A DNA stretch of 64,000 bases from Schizophyllum amplum (taxonomy: Eukaryota > Basidiomycota > Agaricomycetes > Agaricales > Schizophyllaceae). Under the pieces are notes generated by a model. The model did no database searches. It was not told where the DNA came from and saw nothing but the letters and a program-made list of their open reading frames with translations. Location: NCBI GenBank assembly GCA_007026445.1, contig VDMD01000003.1:1922001-1986000 (forward strand), written 5' to 3'. Below are positions 47,401-60,439 of this stretch, piece after piece; position 1 is the first letter of the stretch, and each line of letters begins with the position of its first letter. The position numbers were made by a program, and so were the translations under genes.

Positions 47401-48516
47401 CCGCGCTCGGTACCCTGGAGTGCTGACGAATTTTAGAGAGCCCTGGACGGCGCCAACAAGCAAACACCTGTCCTTGGATGAGCAACAATGCCGGGCGCCT
47501 ACCGGACGACAATTGTGCTGTCGTCGGTTGGATGGGAAGCAGCACCCACGGTCGCTCACTTGTACGACGATGCTGCCGTCACGCCTCGTTGTGAAATCCG
47601 ACCGTGAGCGCGATTGACCTGCAGGCAAGCATGTTGTCCGGATGAAGAGCCGGCGCAGTAGACTCACTTCAGGCGGCCCCCGCCTGCTGCATCGCTGCAC
47701 ATCAATCGCACGGCAAGGTGAGAGAATTCGCCCTCAATGATATGCTGACTCGCGCAGTGGAGCGCTTCCCTTCTCAAGAAGCATGCGATTTACCGCGAAA
47801 TTTACCGCGAACTCGCGCTCAGGCGCCTATCCTCGAACGACTCAATGGGACAACTATACGCTCCCGAGCCCGCTCGAGCGCTGGGCGATGAGTGGGTCAG
47901 TCTCATCAAGACATATTGCGCCAAATGTCGCCCACGGCAGACCCACGGGGGTCAACAGGCGCTTGTGGGACCATCATTGACCATCACCCCAATCTGCTTC
48001 CGTCAAGCTTCATGCGGCCACGCGAGGTGCCTGAACGTGTTATTTTGATCGGTCTCTAACTGTCAAAGGAGAAAGACCGCAGAAGGCATCATCTCGGGAC
48101 TTTTCCGTCCCAACCCGGCTGGAAAACGAAATGACGCCGGGGGTGCTTTGGCCTTTGGGCGTTCTCTTTGGGAACATGTGGTCCGTCGACCGCGCAGGAC
48201 GCAGTGCCTCGTTTGTCTGGATGAAGGGGCCAAAGGAAACAGAGAGCTTGTTGATCGCATATGCGAGGATGTATGGCTTCTGACCATAGGCGTGGTGATG
48301 CAGATACGCCGGGCCCCGGGCGCATTCCGGGCGCGCCCTCGACGTTTAGTTCGATTGGGGATGCGACCGCCGGCTGATCAAAATCTGCGATGCTTCCGGC
48401 CGATGTGTTCGATCGGGGAATAGTCCATAACACCAGCCACTTCGGGGACGGGACCCTGGTATATAATGAAACGGTGCGGTCACGCTCAAGCTTGCTCCCC
48501 ACACTGTTCGTCCAGG
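44432..48516. other. 4-kb stretch without a convincing gene
   Basis: Many short frames, none with splice-supported continuity or a family motif. The section near 46400-47700 has long overlapping frames on both strands and reads like old, degraded coding or transposon sequence; I could not name it. A TATA-like TATATAATG at about 48461 should belong to the bZIP gene. Confidence 0.45.
48461..48468 (+). promoter_or_regulatory. TATA box of the bZIP gene
   Basis: TATATAAT in GGTATATAATGAAACGG, about 55 nt before the ATG at 48517. Confidence 0.5.
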
Positions 48517-49738
48517 ATGGCCTCCAACAGCAGCCAGCACTCGTCCCATATCGATCGCCCGGAGCGCAGCCGTAACGCCAAGGCGCAGGCCAGGCATCGT
48601 GCGAAGCGCAAAGCTTACATTGAGCAAGTACGTACTGCCGCCCGCACGGCCTTCTCCGTTCTCACCGATGAATAGCTCGAGCAGACCGTCGCAAAACTCC
48701 AGCTTGCGCTGGGTATGCCTGCGGAGCAACTCTCCGTCCTGCCCCCGCCGTCCATACGGATACGCGAGCTAGAGGTTGAGAACGCGCGCCTCGGGCAAGA
48801 GAATGAAGAACTGCGGCAGGCGCTTAACAATAAAAATTCAAACGGCGCTGGGGAGAACTCCCATGGACCTGGGCTATCGGATTTCTCCTCTAATCGCGAT
48901 TCACGGAGAAGGCGGGACGACGACTATCTCGTGCGTGTTGTTGTTTGTCGAGCGCAGGCACGATGCTTACCTGATGCCTAAGGTTCCCTCCCTCGACATG
49001 ACTTCTCCTATAGATCGCATGACGCCCCCAAGCCTCACCATCCCGAGCGGGACCCACCTTCAGCCATACAGTCCGCATCCTCTGTCCACGCAGGCGTCCT
49101 CTTCATCCAGCGGATACAGCCTTCCCTCCGGCTCCCACAATCAGTCCCCGTTCCATCACACTATGCCGCCGACACCGTCCAGCGGGTCCTCAAGCCCGTC
49201 ATTTACGGCGAGTTTTCTCGGGCATCGTCACCAATGGTCATAGATGACCTTTGATGCAGTCAACGCAACTACACTCCCACTCGCAATCCCCCGTCAGCAC
49301 GCGCTCGCCAATCATGACGCACCCAAGCGGTGGATACTCGTCGTACGCCGCATCGCAGCAACACATCAAGATCGAGGAGGACGCGTACATGGTAAGTGGA
49401 GAACCGACGGCCTCGATTACTTATGCTTACCCGCGCGTGCTCCTTCACAGACCTCAAGCCAATCATCATCCCAGTCCGCATCCTTTCCTCTGTCTACATA
49501 CTCCCATGGGGCTGATATGGGCACGGAAGGTTGGCACTACACCTCGGAGAGCCGCCCTTTCGCGTCAGAGAGCCAGCATTATACCTCGGAGAGCAGCGGA
49601 GACTCGCGTTACGAGAGCCGTATCCAGCAAGAAAGCCGTATGTTCGCCCCGGACAGCCGTCGCTTTGTTCCGGAGCGGACGTACCCTTCGGCGGAGAGCC
49701 CGCGCTATACCTCGGACCGGCACCCTCTGCATGGATGA
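48517..49738 (+). CDS. bZIP transcription factor
   Basis: Exon 48517-48627 gives the N-terminus and basic region with RNAKAQARHRAKRKAYIEQ, matching the bZIP DNA-contact pattern N-x7-R. Exon 48676-48930 continues in phase with the leucine zipper (LEQTVAKLQLALG, then IRELEVENARLGQENEELRQAL). A third exon starts at 48983 (Ser/Pro-rich). Later parts MQSTQLHSHSQSPVSTRS (to 49391) and a Tyr/Ser/Glu-rich end (49451-49738, ending SDRHPLHG) also look coding. Between about 49198 and 49298 the frame changes and I could not find a standard intron that joins the two. There is either an unusual intron (possibly 49198-49297) or a frameshift. It acts in the nucleus; targets are unknown. Confidence 0.78.
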
Positions 49739-51060
49739 TGGAAGGGGCTCTCGCGGAGTCCTGCACATCATTGCACGCCTACTAGAGTTTGGCGACGCGA
49801 GACGCCGCGCAGGATGGACTGCCAGATGAGCTGCGCGACGCACCGCGTTTACTGTCACATATGGTTGGACCATGGACTTATACATATCGTATCTTCCCAT
49901 CTCTCATCTCTCGCGCCGTCCTTGCCTCACCGCGCTGTATACGTTTTTCGCGCCATCCGGACTCGCTCGTCGCATATCCCCTGTTCTCTTTGCCTGTAGA
50001 CGTCTCTGCTCTCTGTGTTTGCCCCCGCTATCCTTGCTCCACTTGCCGAAGTGTTCTTTCTAAACCATATTTGTGTCGCACTTGCAGATGTTCTAGATAG
50101 TTAGCCAAGCCCAAAACGTGTACAATGAAAATCGAATGTATAGTCCAATGTATAGCTCAAGTATAGCTCGTATTTCGCGCCACGGACATTGGGGTGATGC
50201 TCGGTTAGTGTGTGCTGGGGGGAGCGAATGCGACATAAGTATGTACCGGAAGGAAGGAGTGAATGGAAGATACGTATGGCGACAAAAGGACATCCGTAAT
50301 GACATGGGCAATGTAATGGATCACCTGTGGAACAACTGGTGAGTGCAGGACTACAGACACCGGTCTAGAATGAACGAGATCCTACGGGACCCCCGATAAT
50401 CGCGCTTTCATACATCGTTGGCCGCTATATCGATAAAGACTGCCTAGTACTTTGCAGATAGGCAGTGCAAAACTGCATGCAAGTACCGACTGCCTTCCAG
50501 AGGATATCAACATCGACCTCGCGTTCGATACACACATGTTGACTGCCGGCATCGATGCGTTATGCCAGATTAACCCGAATCGACTGTCGACATCTCGGTG
50601 CCGTACAGACAATGTCCGCCGCCATACAGAAGTTGAGACGCCGGCTTGCGTAAGAAGTCACCGACGTGGAAGGATGCCGGAGGCACAGGCGGATGATGGC
50701 AGAGTAGATGCGATCCGAAGATGTGAGCTTGACTCAAGGATGCATCAGGCGTATCATCTCGAATGAGGACGACAACATCCGGATGAGGGGCAGGGCAGAA
50801 CACCGGCCAGCGAGAAGCCTCGTGCTGCAGGCCGCTTGACCTGCTTCGCAGCGGAAATATGTGAAAGAAACTTGTCAAAGGGAGCGATGGTCGTAGCGTG
50901 ATGGCGAGCTGCGCGCCTCAACGTACCTGATCGAATGTGACGGACTCACAAAGGGCATGTTGGATCACGCCTCTGGTCCACGCGCAGGTTTATATTGCTG
51001 TCTGCCACTTGAAGCGGATCCTCACCTCTCAAGTGTCCGATACTGAACTCGCAACGTACA
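49739..51060. other. intergenic, no gene seen
   Basis: The 3' region of the bZIP gene, then about 1 kb without supported coding. A TATA-like TTTATATTG near 50990 precedes the next gene by about 70 nt. Confidence 0.45.
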
Positions 51061-53102
51061 ATGGACATGTCCAGGGATAGAAGAGGGCGTACACCTTCCC
51101 TTGCCTACGGAAATGCAAACGGTGAACGGAAGGCGATGTCTGAGCTCTTCGAGGTCGGCCGTCAGCCGCGTCCCGCCACCGACGTGCGGACCGCCATCGC
51201 CAAGGAAAACATGATTACGAAGCCATGGAGCACGCAGCAAGTCCCTCGCATGCCGATTGAGAATCAAACGCACAACGCGCCCGCGCTGGCGGGACGCCAC
51301 GGGCAGATTAGAGCGCCTCCGCGGCACAATGAGGCTGTCAAAGCGCCAACGCATATCAAATCGCCCAAGGCGAGGCCATCGCTCGCACAATCCCTGAAGT
51401 CAGCCGGCGTGCATCTGCTGGCAGCGAGCGCGAATTTGAGACGTACGGTCGTCTGCGAGCTAGCCGAGGAAGCGATGCTAACAACCTGTGACGACAGATC
51501 TAAGTGACGAGCGTAACGAATATGCGGGCACATACCTGACGCTGGCAAGCATGGAACCTTGCGTTGATGTGGTCCGCGAGGAGATGACGGAAGACAAGAA
51601 CACTTCGGGCGACAAGAAGCAAAACGGGGGTCCGCCTGGGTTTGTGGACCACGTCGTGTGTGACCCCAGCCTTCTGTTCCTTGTGGAAAAAGTGGTCGCG
51701 GAGACAGTTCAGGCCAGGTAAGTTAGCTTCTCCGCCTGATAGTTTTCCTAAACCAACGGAAATCGCCAGCGAGAACTTCCTTCAGGAAAACATGTGCGAC
51801 CTAAAGGACACAGCACTGATGAGACTTGTCAGTCGCGGCTTGCTCGTGTGATAGCAAGAAGGCTCACTCTGACCTCATACAGACCGCCGAAATCGGACGC
51901 TCGATGATTGACTGCTGTTCCGGGCCTCATTTCACCTTCCTGTCGCCTTCACGTATTGCATCGGCCCCGTACACGCAGGGGCCCCGTGCACAACTCGTGC
52001 AAGACGAAGCCCGCCGTCTTGCTCACAGCGCCAGACTCCTTTTGCTTCATTACAAGCGGCTACAAGTCAGTCGGAGCAGGAGCGTCATGATCAGCGTGCG
52101 TGTTCAGTTTGCATCTGGGTCGAGGAGTCGACTGACCGGTTCGCGTTCCCGCATACAGCTTCCTGCGACCGCCGTTGGTATCGCTGCTACGCGATACTTG
52201 ATGAGTACAAGTAATAGGGAGCGGGTCAACCTCACCCACGTCGTGAGTGCTGCACATGCGACGATGTGTGTGGCGGCGGGCGCAACGGCATTGTCGGTCG
52301 CTGTAAATCCAGTCAGTCAATTGGGATGAAGCAGGGAGAGAATGGGGAGCTGACTCTTGCACAGGTAATGGAATGGCACAAGAAGCAGACCAGCCTGTAC
52401 ACCGGTATCCGCGTCGGAAACGGGTTTGCGCGCGGGATTGAGACGATCCAGGCGATCATTCGATTCTGCCACACCCGTGAGCCCAAAGTTGAAGTTATAG
52501 GGACTGAGTTTGAGAACGTGAGTGTCTGGACCAGCTTAGGCGCGACCACACCGGAGTATAATCACTGACTGCGTTTTCCCCACTCCTTCCAGCATTATCA
52601 ACTGGCCGCACTCTGGGAATTCGACGCCGTCGCCCTGACAATGGACCAGATGCAGGCGCTGCCGTTGATCAAGCAGAAGCTGGGCCCCGCGAGCGATCGC
52701 AGCGCCCGTGCTGTGTCCACCGCGATGGAGGCCGTACTAGTGAACACCGCCACGCACGATCGCCCCCTCAATATGCTTCCCGCCGCCGACGTGGCCGCAA
52801 TGACTTTCATCACGAAGAACGCGCACGCACACATGACCCAGAAGATGAATAAGGTCGACGCGGTGCTGACAAGGGTGCTCAGACGAGCGCGTGCCCTCGA
52901 GATCGAGCGAGGTGCGGCTAAGAAACCTGAGGCAAGTCTGTGGGACATACGTGGGAAGAGCTGGGCTGCAGAGCGGAAGACGAGGACTGGGGTTGCCATG
53001 GCCGTCGGGAACGTAGAAGAAGACGCTCACCCGGACGAAGTGAACACCGTCGCGTTCCCGGAATCCAGCGCAAGGCGGTCGGCAGATGTCGAATACTTCT
53101 GA
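51061..53102 (+). CDS. uncharacterised 545-aa protein
   Basis: Seven exons join in frame: 51061-51442, 51498-51717, 51770-51827, 51883-52065, 52159-52242, 52317-52517 and 52593-53102. The first intron has a clear GCTAAC branch box and a CAG acceptor. The N-terminal 130 residues are basic and disordered. A middle part has short hydrophobic helices (DPSLLFLVEKVVAETVQA, QDEARRLAHSARLLLLHYKRLQ). The C-terminal third is helical (QLAALWEFDAVALTMDQMQALPLIKQKL, DVAAMTFITKNAHAHMTQKMNKVDAVLTRVLRRAR) and ends in an acidic-basic tail. No signal peptide, membrane segment or catalytic motif is apparent. I do not recognise the family. Confidence 0.72.
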
Positions 53103-56100
53103 TTCTGGGACTTCCCTGTGTATGATATGTCTGTAACAAATCAGTGTACCCCACCGATGGGTTCTGGAAGCGCCGAGAGCGTGAATTACCATTGCCAAGA
53201 CCCCGAGCGCGGCTCGACGTCGCCCACATACGGTAAAGTTGACGACAGAACCCAAATACCGCACCTTCCGTGCACTCAACGACTGCGCCAACTTCGATAG
53301 CCTGATCCCATGGACCCCGCTCCTGTTAAAGGAACGCCGTCAGCCTTCGCGCTTCAGCGCAAAACGCGCGGTTCTCGGCGGACATGCCACGTACCAACGC
53401 CAACAACTGACATCATTCGGGGCTGCTTCGTCTGCGTCCATTGGACATGATTCAGCCGCTCGGTGAGCGCGTATCGGGCGCTCTCAGCTGAAGGTCACTC
53501 TCGGGGTCGATAATCAGTACCATATCCGGGCATCATAACAGTAGGCCTGCAAGGCGTTCATAGAGTCAGTAAGGTCACACCGGCGTCGACGAAGGTGCGA
53601 CTTGCCTTTCTCCATTCGAACATAAAGGCCCTGCAGTCAGAACGAGCGCTTCGACAGCAAAGGCACAGGATGTTCCGGGAGTATGGGGGATAGGCATATA
53701 ATCTTCGAGCTGTGGCCCGTTGAATCCGGTCTCTGCGGCATTCGTGAGCGAAAGGCTGTGAACTAGTGATGAACCCCAGTGAGAAGTGCCCTATCCAGAA
53801 AGATCCCACGATACCTGATGCTATCCAGCGATCGACGGTATGCTGAGATAGCCAGGGATCGTGTCAGACTAGTCTGCTTCATGTCGCGCCCCGATAACCG
53901 GAGTGCCCGCATTTGAAGTCACCTGACGTTTCCCGCGCTTTAACTTCCCTTATATGTAGTCATATCCGGCGGATCATCGGTGCGAATGCCAACGCCCCGG
54001 TGCCCGGTGCGCGACGCGACGCGGCAAGCGGCTGCGTCTGCTTTCTGCATGCTCGTCTGCCTCATCCCCCTCGTTCGTGCTCATGCACCATGCTCCATAA
54101 CCTTTTTGTTCGTCGTTGCTAAAATGAAATCTACCTCACCGCGTCGAGCATCGGCGACGTCCGGCAGTCAGGACTGAGGAGTGGCGAAGATGCGTATGAT
54201 GGACTGATAGCATCCTAGACAGAAATCAGGGTGTGCTGCTATAATTCAGCATCTTTGAGGTCAGGACTCGAGAGGGGGGTTAAAATTAAAAGGTTGAGAT
54301 ACGCACCACCAACACCTTAAGAGATATGTGGCGTGCTTCATATTCGTCGTCGCTACATAGCGCACCTGCAGCATGAGCTTCTCTTACAGACTCCTCGACC
54401 ACATTGTTTGGCTACTCGACGTTCTCAGACTGTTGGTGATGCGGTGGACTTGCATTTCCTCAAAGTTGTTAAGTTTATGTTAGGATGGCATTAATTTATA
54501 TATTATACGGTTCGTCCCTTGACCTGCGGTCACCACACAGCTTCAGGCTGAGCGGCGCTGAGGCCGAGGGATCGTCATATTTACGATGAAGTCAGCTTCG
54601 ATTTCCTTTATACTTGTGTGAGCCATGCCGCGCCGTCGGTGGGTACGGGTGGGCATATACTTAGGTCGAAAGATATGCATGAGGTGGAATACAGCCAGGA
54701 GTGTTTATTTAGCAGATACGAGCTTCTGGAAAATACTTGCAGCTGTCGAAGACATGGCAAACGAGCAGAGGAGAAGGTCAACGTCTCCCCAGCGCGCCGC
54801 GGTGCTGTGCCGGACACTGCCAGTGCAAGCACTCGCACCGGAGATCCGACCGGATATCAGGACAAAAAGGGAAGGTTAAAGCGCGGAAAATGTCATGTGA
54901 CATCAAATGCGGGCAGTCCTATGATCCGGGCGCGACAAGCAGCAGACGTTCTACGAACGTCTGCCTGGGGAGACTAGTGTCAGACTATGACTTTCATTGC
55001 AGAAAACTATCGCGTCAGACCGTGGATAGCATAAGATACGTTGTGATTGCCTCAAATATGTTTCTACCTATCCCAGACTACCGACACCTACCGAATGCCC
55101 CGCAACGTCATCAGGCTCGCTAGCGCTGTGCCCTACGCGCACTCACGCGCATCCACGACTACGGACTACCACCTGTTCCGTCGGCTCACTGTGTTCCCCG
55201 TCGCGTATGTATGAAGCCTATCGTGACGGTCAGCTGAGCAAGGGAGACTCCATTGCGCAACGTACCAGCGCCGTTGTTGGGCCGCTGCTGCGAGAAAACG
55301 TCAGCCATGTATGGTCGTCCAAGCTCGCTAAAGCACCTCGTTGTCACGACCATGCGGGGTATCCGATACGCAGACACGCATAACGCGTCGCCATGAGCGT
55401 GCGCTCGCTGCCAATCCAGGATGGCGCAGCCGCGAGGCCTGATGTTGTGCGCGTGCCTTCCGTAAGCGGGAGACCGCCCACGACCTGGATATATGCGCTG
55501 TTGTCGCACTCGTGGGAGTTGCGTGGCAGGCTGTGGACAATTATTCAGTATGCTTGACCGAGGCCTAGTTGAATACACGCACCTTGCGCATCTCGGCGCC
55601 CCCCTATGCGGCGCAGCGCGCACATATGACGGCGCATCTGTTCAGGAATCCACATCGTCAGTCGGCTGCTTGTTAACCTTCATGCAGGCTGCAGGGTCAA
55701 CGGCACGGGGAGGCGCGGACGAGACGACTGCGGACATGGTGGGGAAAGACAAGAGGCGAACGAGGGGCGAAAGGGACGCGTCGTCTTGGATCGCGTTGCC
55801 GTCAGGTGGTCGGTCGCATGACGCACGGGCCAGGGAGAAGACTTTAGAAACTTGAAAAGTGAAGAAGTCGTCGACGAGGCGGCGAACCAAGGCAAGCGAA
55901 AGTAAATTGTCAAATTGTAGTTAGAAACTTTGACAGTCGACGATGTTCGAAGTCGTGATCGAGGACGAGAAAGTAAGTTCGACGGCATAAAAGACGTCGA
56001 GTATCTCGTGGTAGCTCTGTATAGTGGTGGGTAGCAAGAGATAGCTTGAGATATTTCTGGATAGGGCACTTCTCACTGGGGATGAACCGTCAGCCGCACC

Positions 56101-56433
56101 TGCGATACCAGCCTGCGGCTAACAGAGAAACGTCTGCTTCCTATTCATCGACGGCGAGCACTTTCTGAGCCATGCCCGGATCGCACAAGACACTTGGCAC
56201 TGGCAAAGGTCAATGAACTGAGGAATAATGAGTAGCCTCAGACTCGAAACGGTGAAGAAAAACTCACATCATGATTGTCGGTGCCACACCCCCGCCGCCA
56301 CCCGCCACACCCGGTTAACACAGAACGCCGACGAGCATAGGACAGACGCAAATAAATTATAGTGGTTAATAGCTATAGGTTGCACATATCCAGTCACTAG
56401 TCATACACGAGGGACGCACCGATCGCCGTCTCC
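53103..56433. other. 3.3-kb stretch without a convincing gene
   Basis: Short frames only. AT-rich pockets at about 54270-54510 and 56330-56400. No family motif or spliced frame recognised. Confidence 0.45.
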
Positions 56434-59150
56434 TCACCGCCTCCCCCGATCATCCACCTCCTCCCTCTCCAACACCTCGAACTCCTCCGCATCCGCAACT
56501 GCGTACCTTCCCCCATGCCGGTCGAGCTCTGCATCCCGATACCGCGGTGGTCCCTCCTCGCCCGCCAGCGCCCCGCTCTCCTCATCCGCCAGCGGTTCAT
56601 ACGCCAGCTCTTTCCGGCTGCCATTCCTGCTGAACAGCCCGCCCAGCCAGCCGCCCTCTGTGCGGCTGGTCGTGCGCATGTGCGTCGCGGCCGGTGCTGG
56701 GGGCGGGTACGCGGTCAAGAACGCCGCGCGCTCCTCCCTTGCCCCGCCGAGGTGGATGTCGTCCGACGCCTCGCCGAAGACGGCATCCATTTCTTCGAGC
56801 GCGACGCCTTTGGTTTCGGGGTATACTGTTGTTTGTGTTAGGTTGGATGTCTCGGTGAGGTTAGGTGTGTGCGCCAGGTAAGGACGGAGGGATAGGTATG
56901 AATAGGTGATATGAGTGAAAGGCACTCACAGAAATACACAAGTATGAAACTGCACGCGCAGAAGAAGGCGTGCATGAAGTACACCCTCCAGGTGATGACT
57001 TCCTGGAGGTACGGCGTCGTTTCGCCCACGACGAAGTTGAAGCTATGGAGTGATCAGCCTTCCTTCATGTCCTTATCGTAACGCACACACGCCCAATTCG
57101 TCGCCGTCGACAGCGAGACGCCTTTGGCGCGAAAAGTAAGGGGCATGATCTGCATCGGCGTCAGCTTATAGCACTTAACCAAAAACAAAGGGGCAACGCA
57201 CCTCAGGTGGGTAGAGCCACGGTATCGGTCCCCAGCTACGCATCATCAGGTTCATGAAGGGCATCAGATGCTGTGAGCACTCACCTATAACCGAAAGCCG
57301 CGTTGAAGATGATAACGCAAGCCACCACTGCATTGGGCGTCTGTGCGACGTCTAGGTAGAGCCAGTAGCCAGTCGCGCCTAAGGAGAGACACATCTATAG
57401 TGATAGCTTCAGCGTCAAGGAGCAAAGGATAGGTCGACGGCGACCTACAACGGCGGCACCAGACATCAATATTGGTCGACGCCCCCATCGGTCGACGAGG
57501 ATCCATCTACGGAGTCCGTTAATGCGAGGGAAAGTATCGCGACGCGCGCTACTCACGGTGGTAGTGTGCTTAGTAAGTACACGATGGCGTTGATGCCGGT
57601 CATCAGGATTGCCTGGCGGCCGAGCCAGCCGGCCTCTTCGGAGAGCATGAATATTAGAGACCAACAGTACAGCTGGGCAACACACCTTCGAAGACACGCG
57701 CTGCGGGAGGATTAGTCTTGGACACCGGGGCGGCGTATGTCGCGACTTACGAGCGTAGTAGGAGATGACTGACACGTCTTCATCAGCCGACAAGGAGCCA
57801 CAGGCGAGGCAAGAGCGTACCGTTGATACCATTCTGAGACCTCGTCAGTTAGGGATCTCGGACTGGAGCACGAGGATATCATACCAGCTGCGCAAATGCT
57901 TGCGACGACATCGCCAATATGACTCGCCGTCTGTATTTCCTCCACATAGTAGCGTAGGACCGTCCTTCACCAGATTCACGCTAGAGTATCAATGAGTACG
58001 ACACAGAATACGTTGAGGAGGTGAATATATGCATACCTCGAAAATGACCTTGTCTTTGATCTCCCTGAATTCAGCCTTGGCTTCGAGGTTGTCGAGGTTG
58101 CCGCCGTGAAGGTCGGCAAGTATTCGCATGCCCTCTTCGTCCTTGTCGGTGTCAATGAGCCATCTGAGCAAGCTCAGCATGCGAAACAAAAGGAGGGTGC
58201 CCCAACGCACCTTGGGCTCTCAGGCATCATCAAGGAGCCTGCAGCAAGGATTGCGCCGATGATACATTGAATGAACAGTGGAATACGCCATGCGAGGTCG
58301 CTGTCGATGTAGGAGCAGAAGTAATCCGTCCACTATGTTGGTAGAAAGGTTAGCAAGAGGGTATATGCGCGAGATATGCGCATATATGCGGCGTGGAAGA
58401 TCACGAACCACTGAGAAGGCGTAGCCGAAGATGTTGCCGGTGAATTCGGCACATGCGAGCGCGCCTCTCTGAGAGTTCCGTCAGCACCCATGGAGTAGAC
58501 AATGTGAAGAAGTATGAACATGGTTCGGGGGCGAGACTTCGCTCTGGTAGATCGGGACAATAGTTCTGGGGAACACGTTAGGTTCGAGGGATGGACCTGG
58601 GGAAGGTTGACACGCACGATAGCAAGCCAACTCCAAAGCCACTTATGATGCGCCCTATGACCATAACCACGAAGCCGGTGGTGAACGTCTGTACGGCGCC
58701 GCCGAGTGTGAATATGACCGCGCCAATGAAGAGCGTGCCCTTCCGGCCAATGACGTCTCCGACGCGGCCAGCAGCGACGGACGTAACTGGTGGAGGGAAT
58801 GAGATGCCGTATATCAAGAAGATCACAATACGCACTGAAGGCGCCAACCTCGAGTGTGGCGACCATACTCCCCGTCTCCAGAGCGGTCGGCTGCCCGAAG
58901 AAGCTGATGAAGTGTGGACCGGTGATGACTCCAGACATGACTCTGTGAACAACGCGTCGTTGGACTCTATGCTGCCCTAGATGACCACCGAGCTCACCCC
59001 TGGTCATAGCCAAACTGCGAATATGTGAGTCCATGGGGAACCAGGATAGAAGCGCGGTCGACATACCAAGAAGACGCCGAGGGACGCGAATATGGATATG
59101 GCATATAGCAGCGGTTGGCCAACCAGCCGTCGTCGAGGGCTGGCAGGCAT
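56434..59150 (-). CDS. sugar transporter (MFS, SP family)
   Basis: Nineteen exons join in frame to 572 aa: 59067-59150, 58998-59014, 58836-58942, 58618-58786, 58520-58565, 58409-58468, 58211-58332, 58037-58163, 57885-57980, 57821-57833, 57751-57768, 57686-57700, 57557-57635, 57449-57506, 57285-57394, 57202-57235, 57091-57149, 56930-57042 and 56434-56825. Four are 13-18 nt. Diagnostic motifs in order: FGYDQGVMSGVIT, GRVGDVIGRKG, GRIISGFGVG, PESPRWLID, QLNGINVISYYAP, DRWGRRP, WGPIPWLYPPEI and YPETKGVALEEMD. The QLNGIN motif is the sugar-binding helix 7 signature of hexose carriers. The C-terminal 100 residues are an acidic-basic cytosolic tail with a GGLFSRNGSRKELAYEPL segment. It probably imports a hexose or related sugar at the plasma membrane. 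Confidence 0.93.
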
Positions 59151-59388
59151 GCTGGTCGTCGACGTCTACAGCGTCGAAGTCGAGGGCAGCGTTGAGAACG
59201 AGGGGACTCGCGACGCGATGACGGTCCGGAGGAATTACCCCGCCATCACTGATCCACGTGGGGTAATAATTGGATCGGTATGGACCCACGACTGTCATAT
59301 GAACATCCCCGTCGCGCGCATGTTCCCGGAAGCGGAATTCCTCGCCCGCAATATAGGCCGTTGGTGGCTCAGCAACTAAGGCAAAAAG

Positions 59389-59461
59389 TGGTTCAACCCG
59401 GGATCGAACCGGGAACCTTTCGTGTGTGAGACGAAAATCATAACCATTAGACCATTGAACC
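59389..59461 (-). tRNA. tRNA-Val (CAC)
   Basis: A 73-nt cloverleaf with no intron. The acceptor stem GGTTCAA pairs fully with TTGAACC. The anticodon stem TTCGT/ACGAA holds loop CTCACAC, giving CAC. The T arm is CCGGTTCGATCCCGG. Confidence 0.93.
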
Positions 59462-60439
59462 GTTGCAACTGGTTGTCTAGGCTTTGCTACTAGGTGTCGA
59501 CAGCATGATTGCTACAGGTGCGACGAGTTACTCTAGGGCACTCTTCCCCGTCGCTCCAATATACATCGGCATGCTCTATGCTTATTATAGTTGAGGGAGG
59601 CTCGCGGCAGCCAGGCAAGGCAGAGCGCAGAGCCGTCGTTATAAAGCACTGCAGTGCTCCATGCATGTCATTTTGATCATGACCCGTCGCCGTCCAGAAA
59701 GCTGAGCAAGGATATCGAATTCGGGACCTGTGTGCTCCAAGAGCACAAAGTCCTGACAGTAAGTTGACAAGAGGTATTATGATCGCTTGCAGATCGCTTG
59801 AAACCCCATATGCCTCGTCTCAGTCTGGGCTCGATTGATGGACACTCCCCCGGCACGGCAGACGCCTCTCTTTCGTTCGCCAACCACTGATCCAGCATGT
59901 ACTGCGACCGTTTGACCACATCGTGCATCTGCAGTGCCCGCGCACACCGAAGCTCGAACACCTCATGCCGTGGCACGGCTAGGCGACCTTGTCTTCGCAA
60001 GCTAGCGACCGACTCGCTTGAGCAGTGAGCGAGATCGCCATCCCCTTCACAACGTTGACTACCTTCGGTCCACGTTATCGGCCCTCCTCCGCGGTATTAT
60101 ACTCCGCCTCAGTTCGCAGCGACTGTCCACGCGCCACTGCCACCTTGAAGCACTTCCCCCGTATGCACACCGGACTGCCCATACACTCGAACCTGCGGCC
60201 GGATCGACTCGTTGCCCCAGCGTTGCCCCCTGGTTGCCCCCACCCAGCCGCCACCTCCTGCGCGTCACATCTATAGTCGGACACGGCTTACCATCCGCCG
60301 GCATGTCTCGCCCCTGGGAGCGCCTCGTGACCATGGAGTATAAAGGCGCGCCGCGCCGTTGCTGAAACCTTCTCCAGTTTCGCCATCCATCGCCCAGTGT
60401 TCACTTTACGCCTACACTCCCTACCTCTTCATCACCATC
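59462..60439. other. intergenic with TATA box
   Basis: No gene seen. TATAAA at 60339-60344 lies about 95 nt before the ATG of the small secreted protein. Confidence 0.5.
60339..60344 (+). promoter_or_regulatory. TATA box of the small secreted protein gene
   Basis: TATAAA in GGAGTATAAAGGCG, with a short leader. Confidence 0.55.

Noticed and set aside
46396..47700. Possible transposon coding
   Set aside because: No reverse transcriptase, integrase or transposase motif could be read in any frame; left as unexplained.
59041..59298. Start of the sugar transporter at 59298
   Set aside because: The upstream in-frame extension does not match transporter N-termini; ATG at 59150 (MPASPRRRLVGQ) leads directly into TM1 and a spliced FGYDQG motif.
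58591..59379. Plus-strand ORFs across the sugar transporter
   Set aside because: The minus-strand spliced frame carries all transporter motifs; these are shadows.
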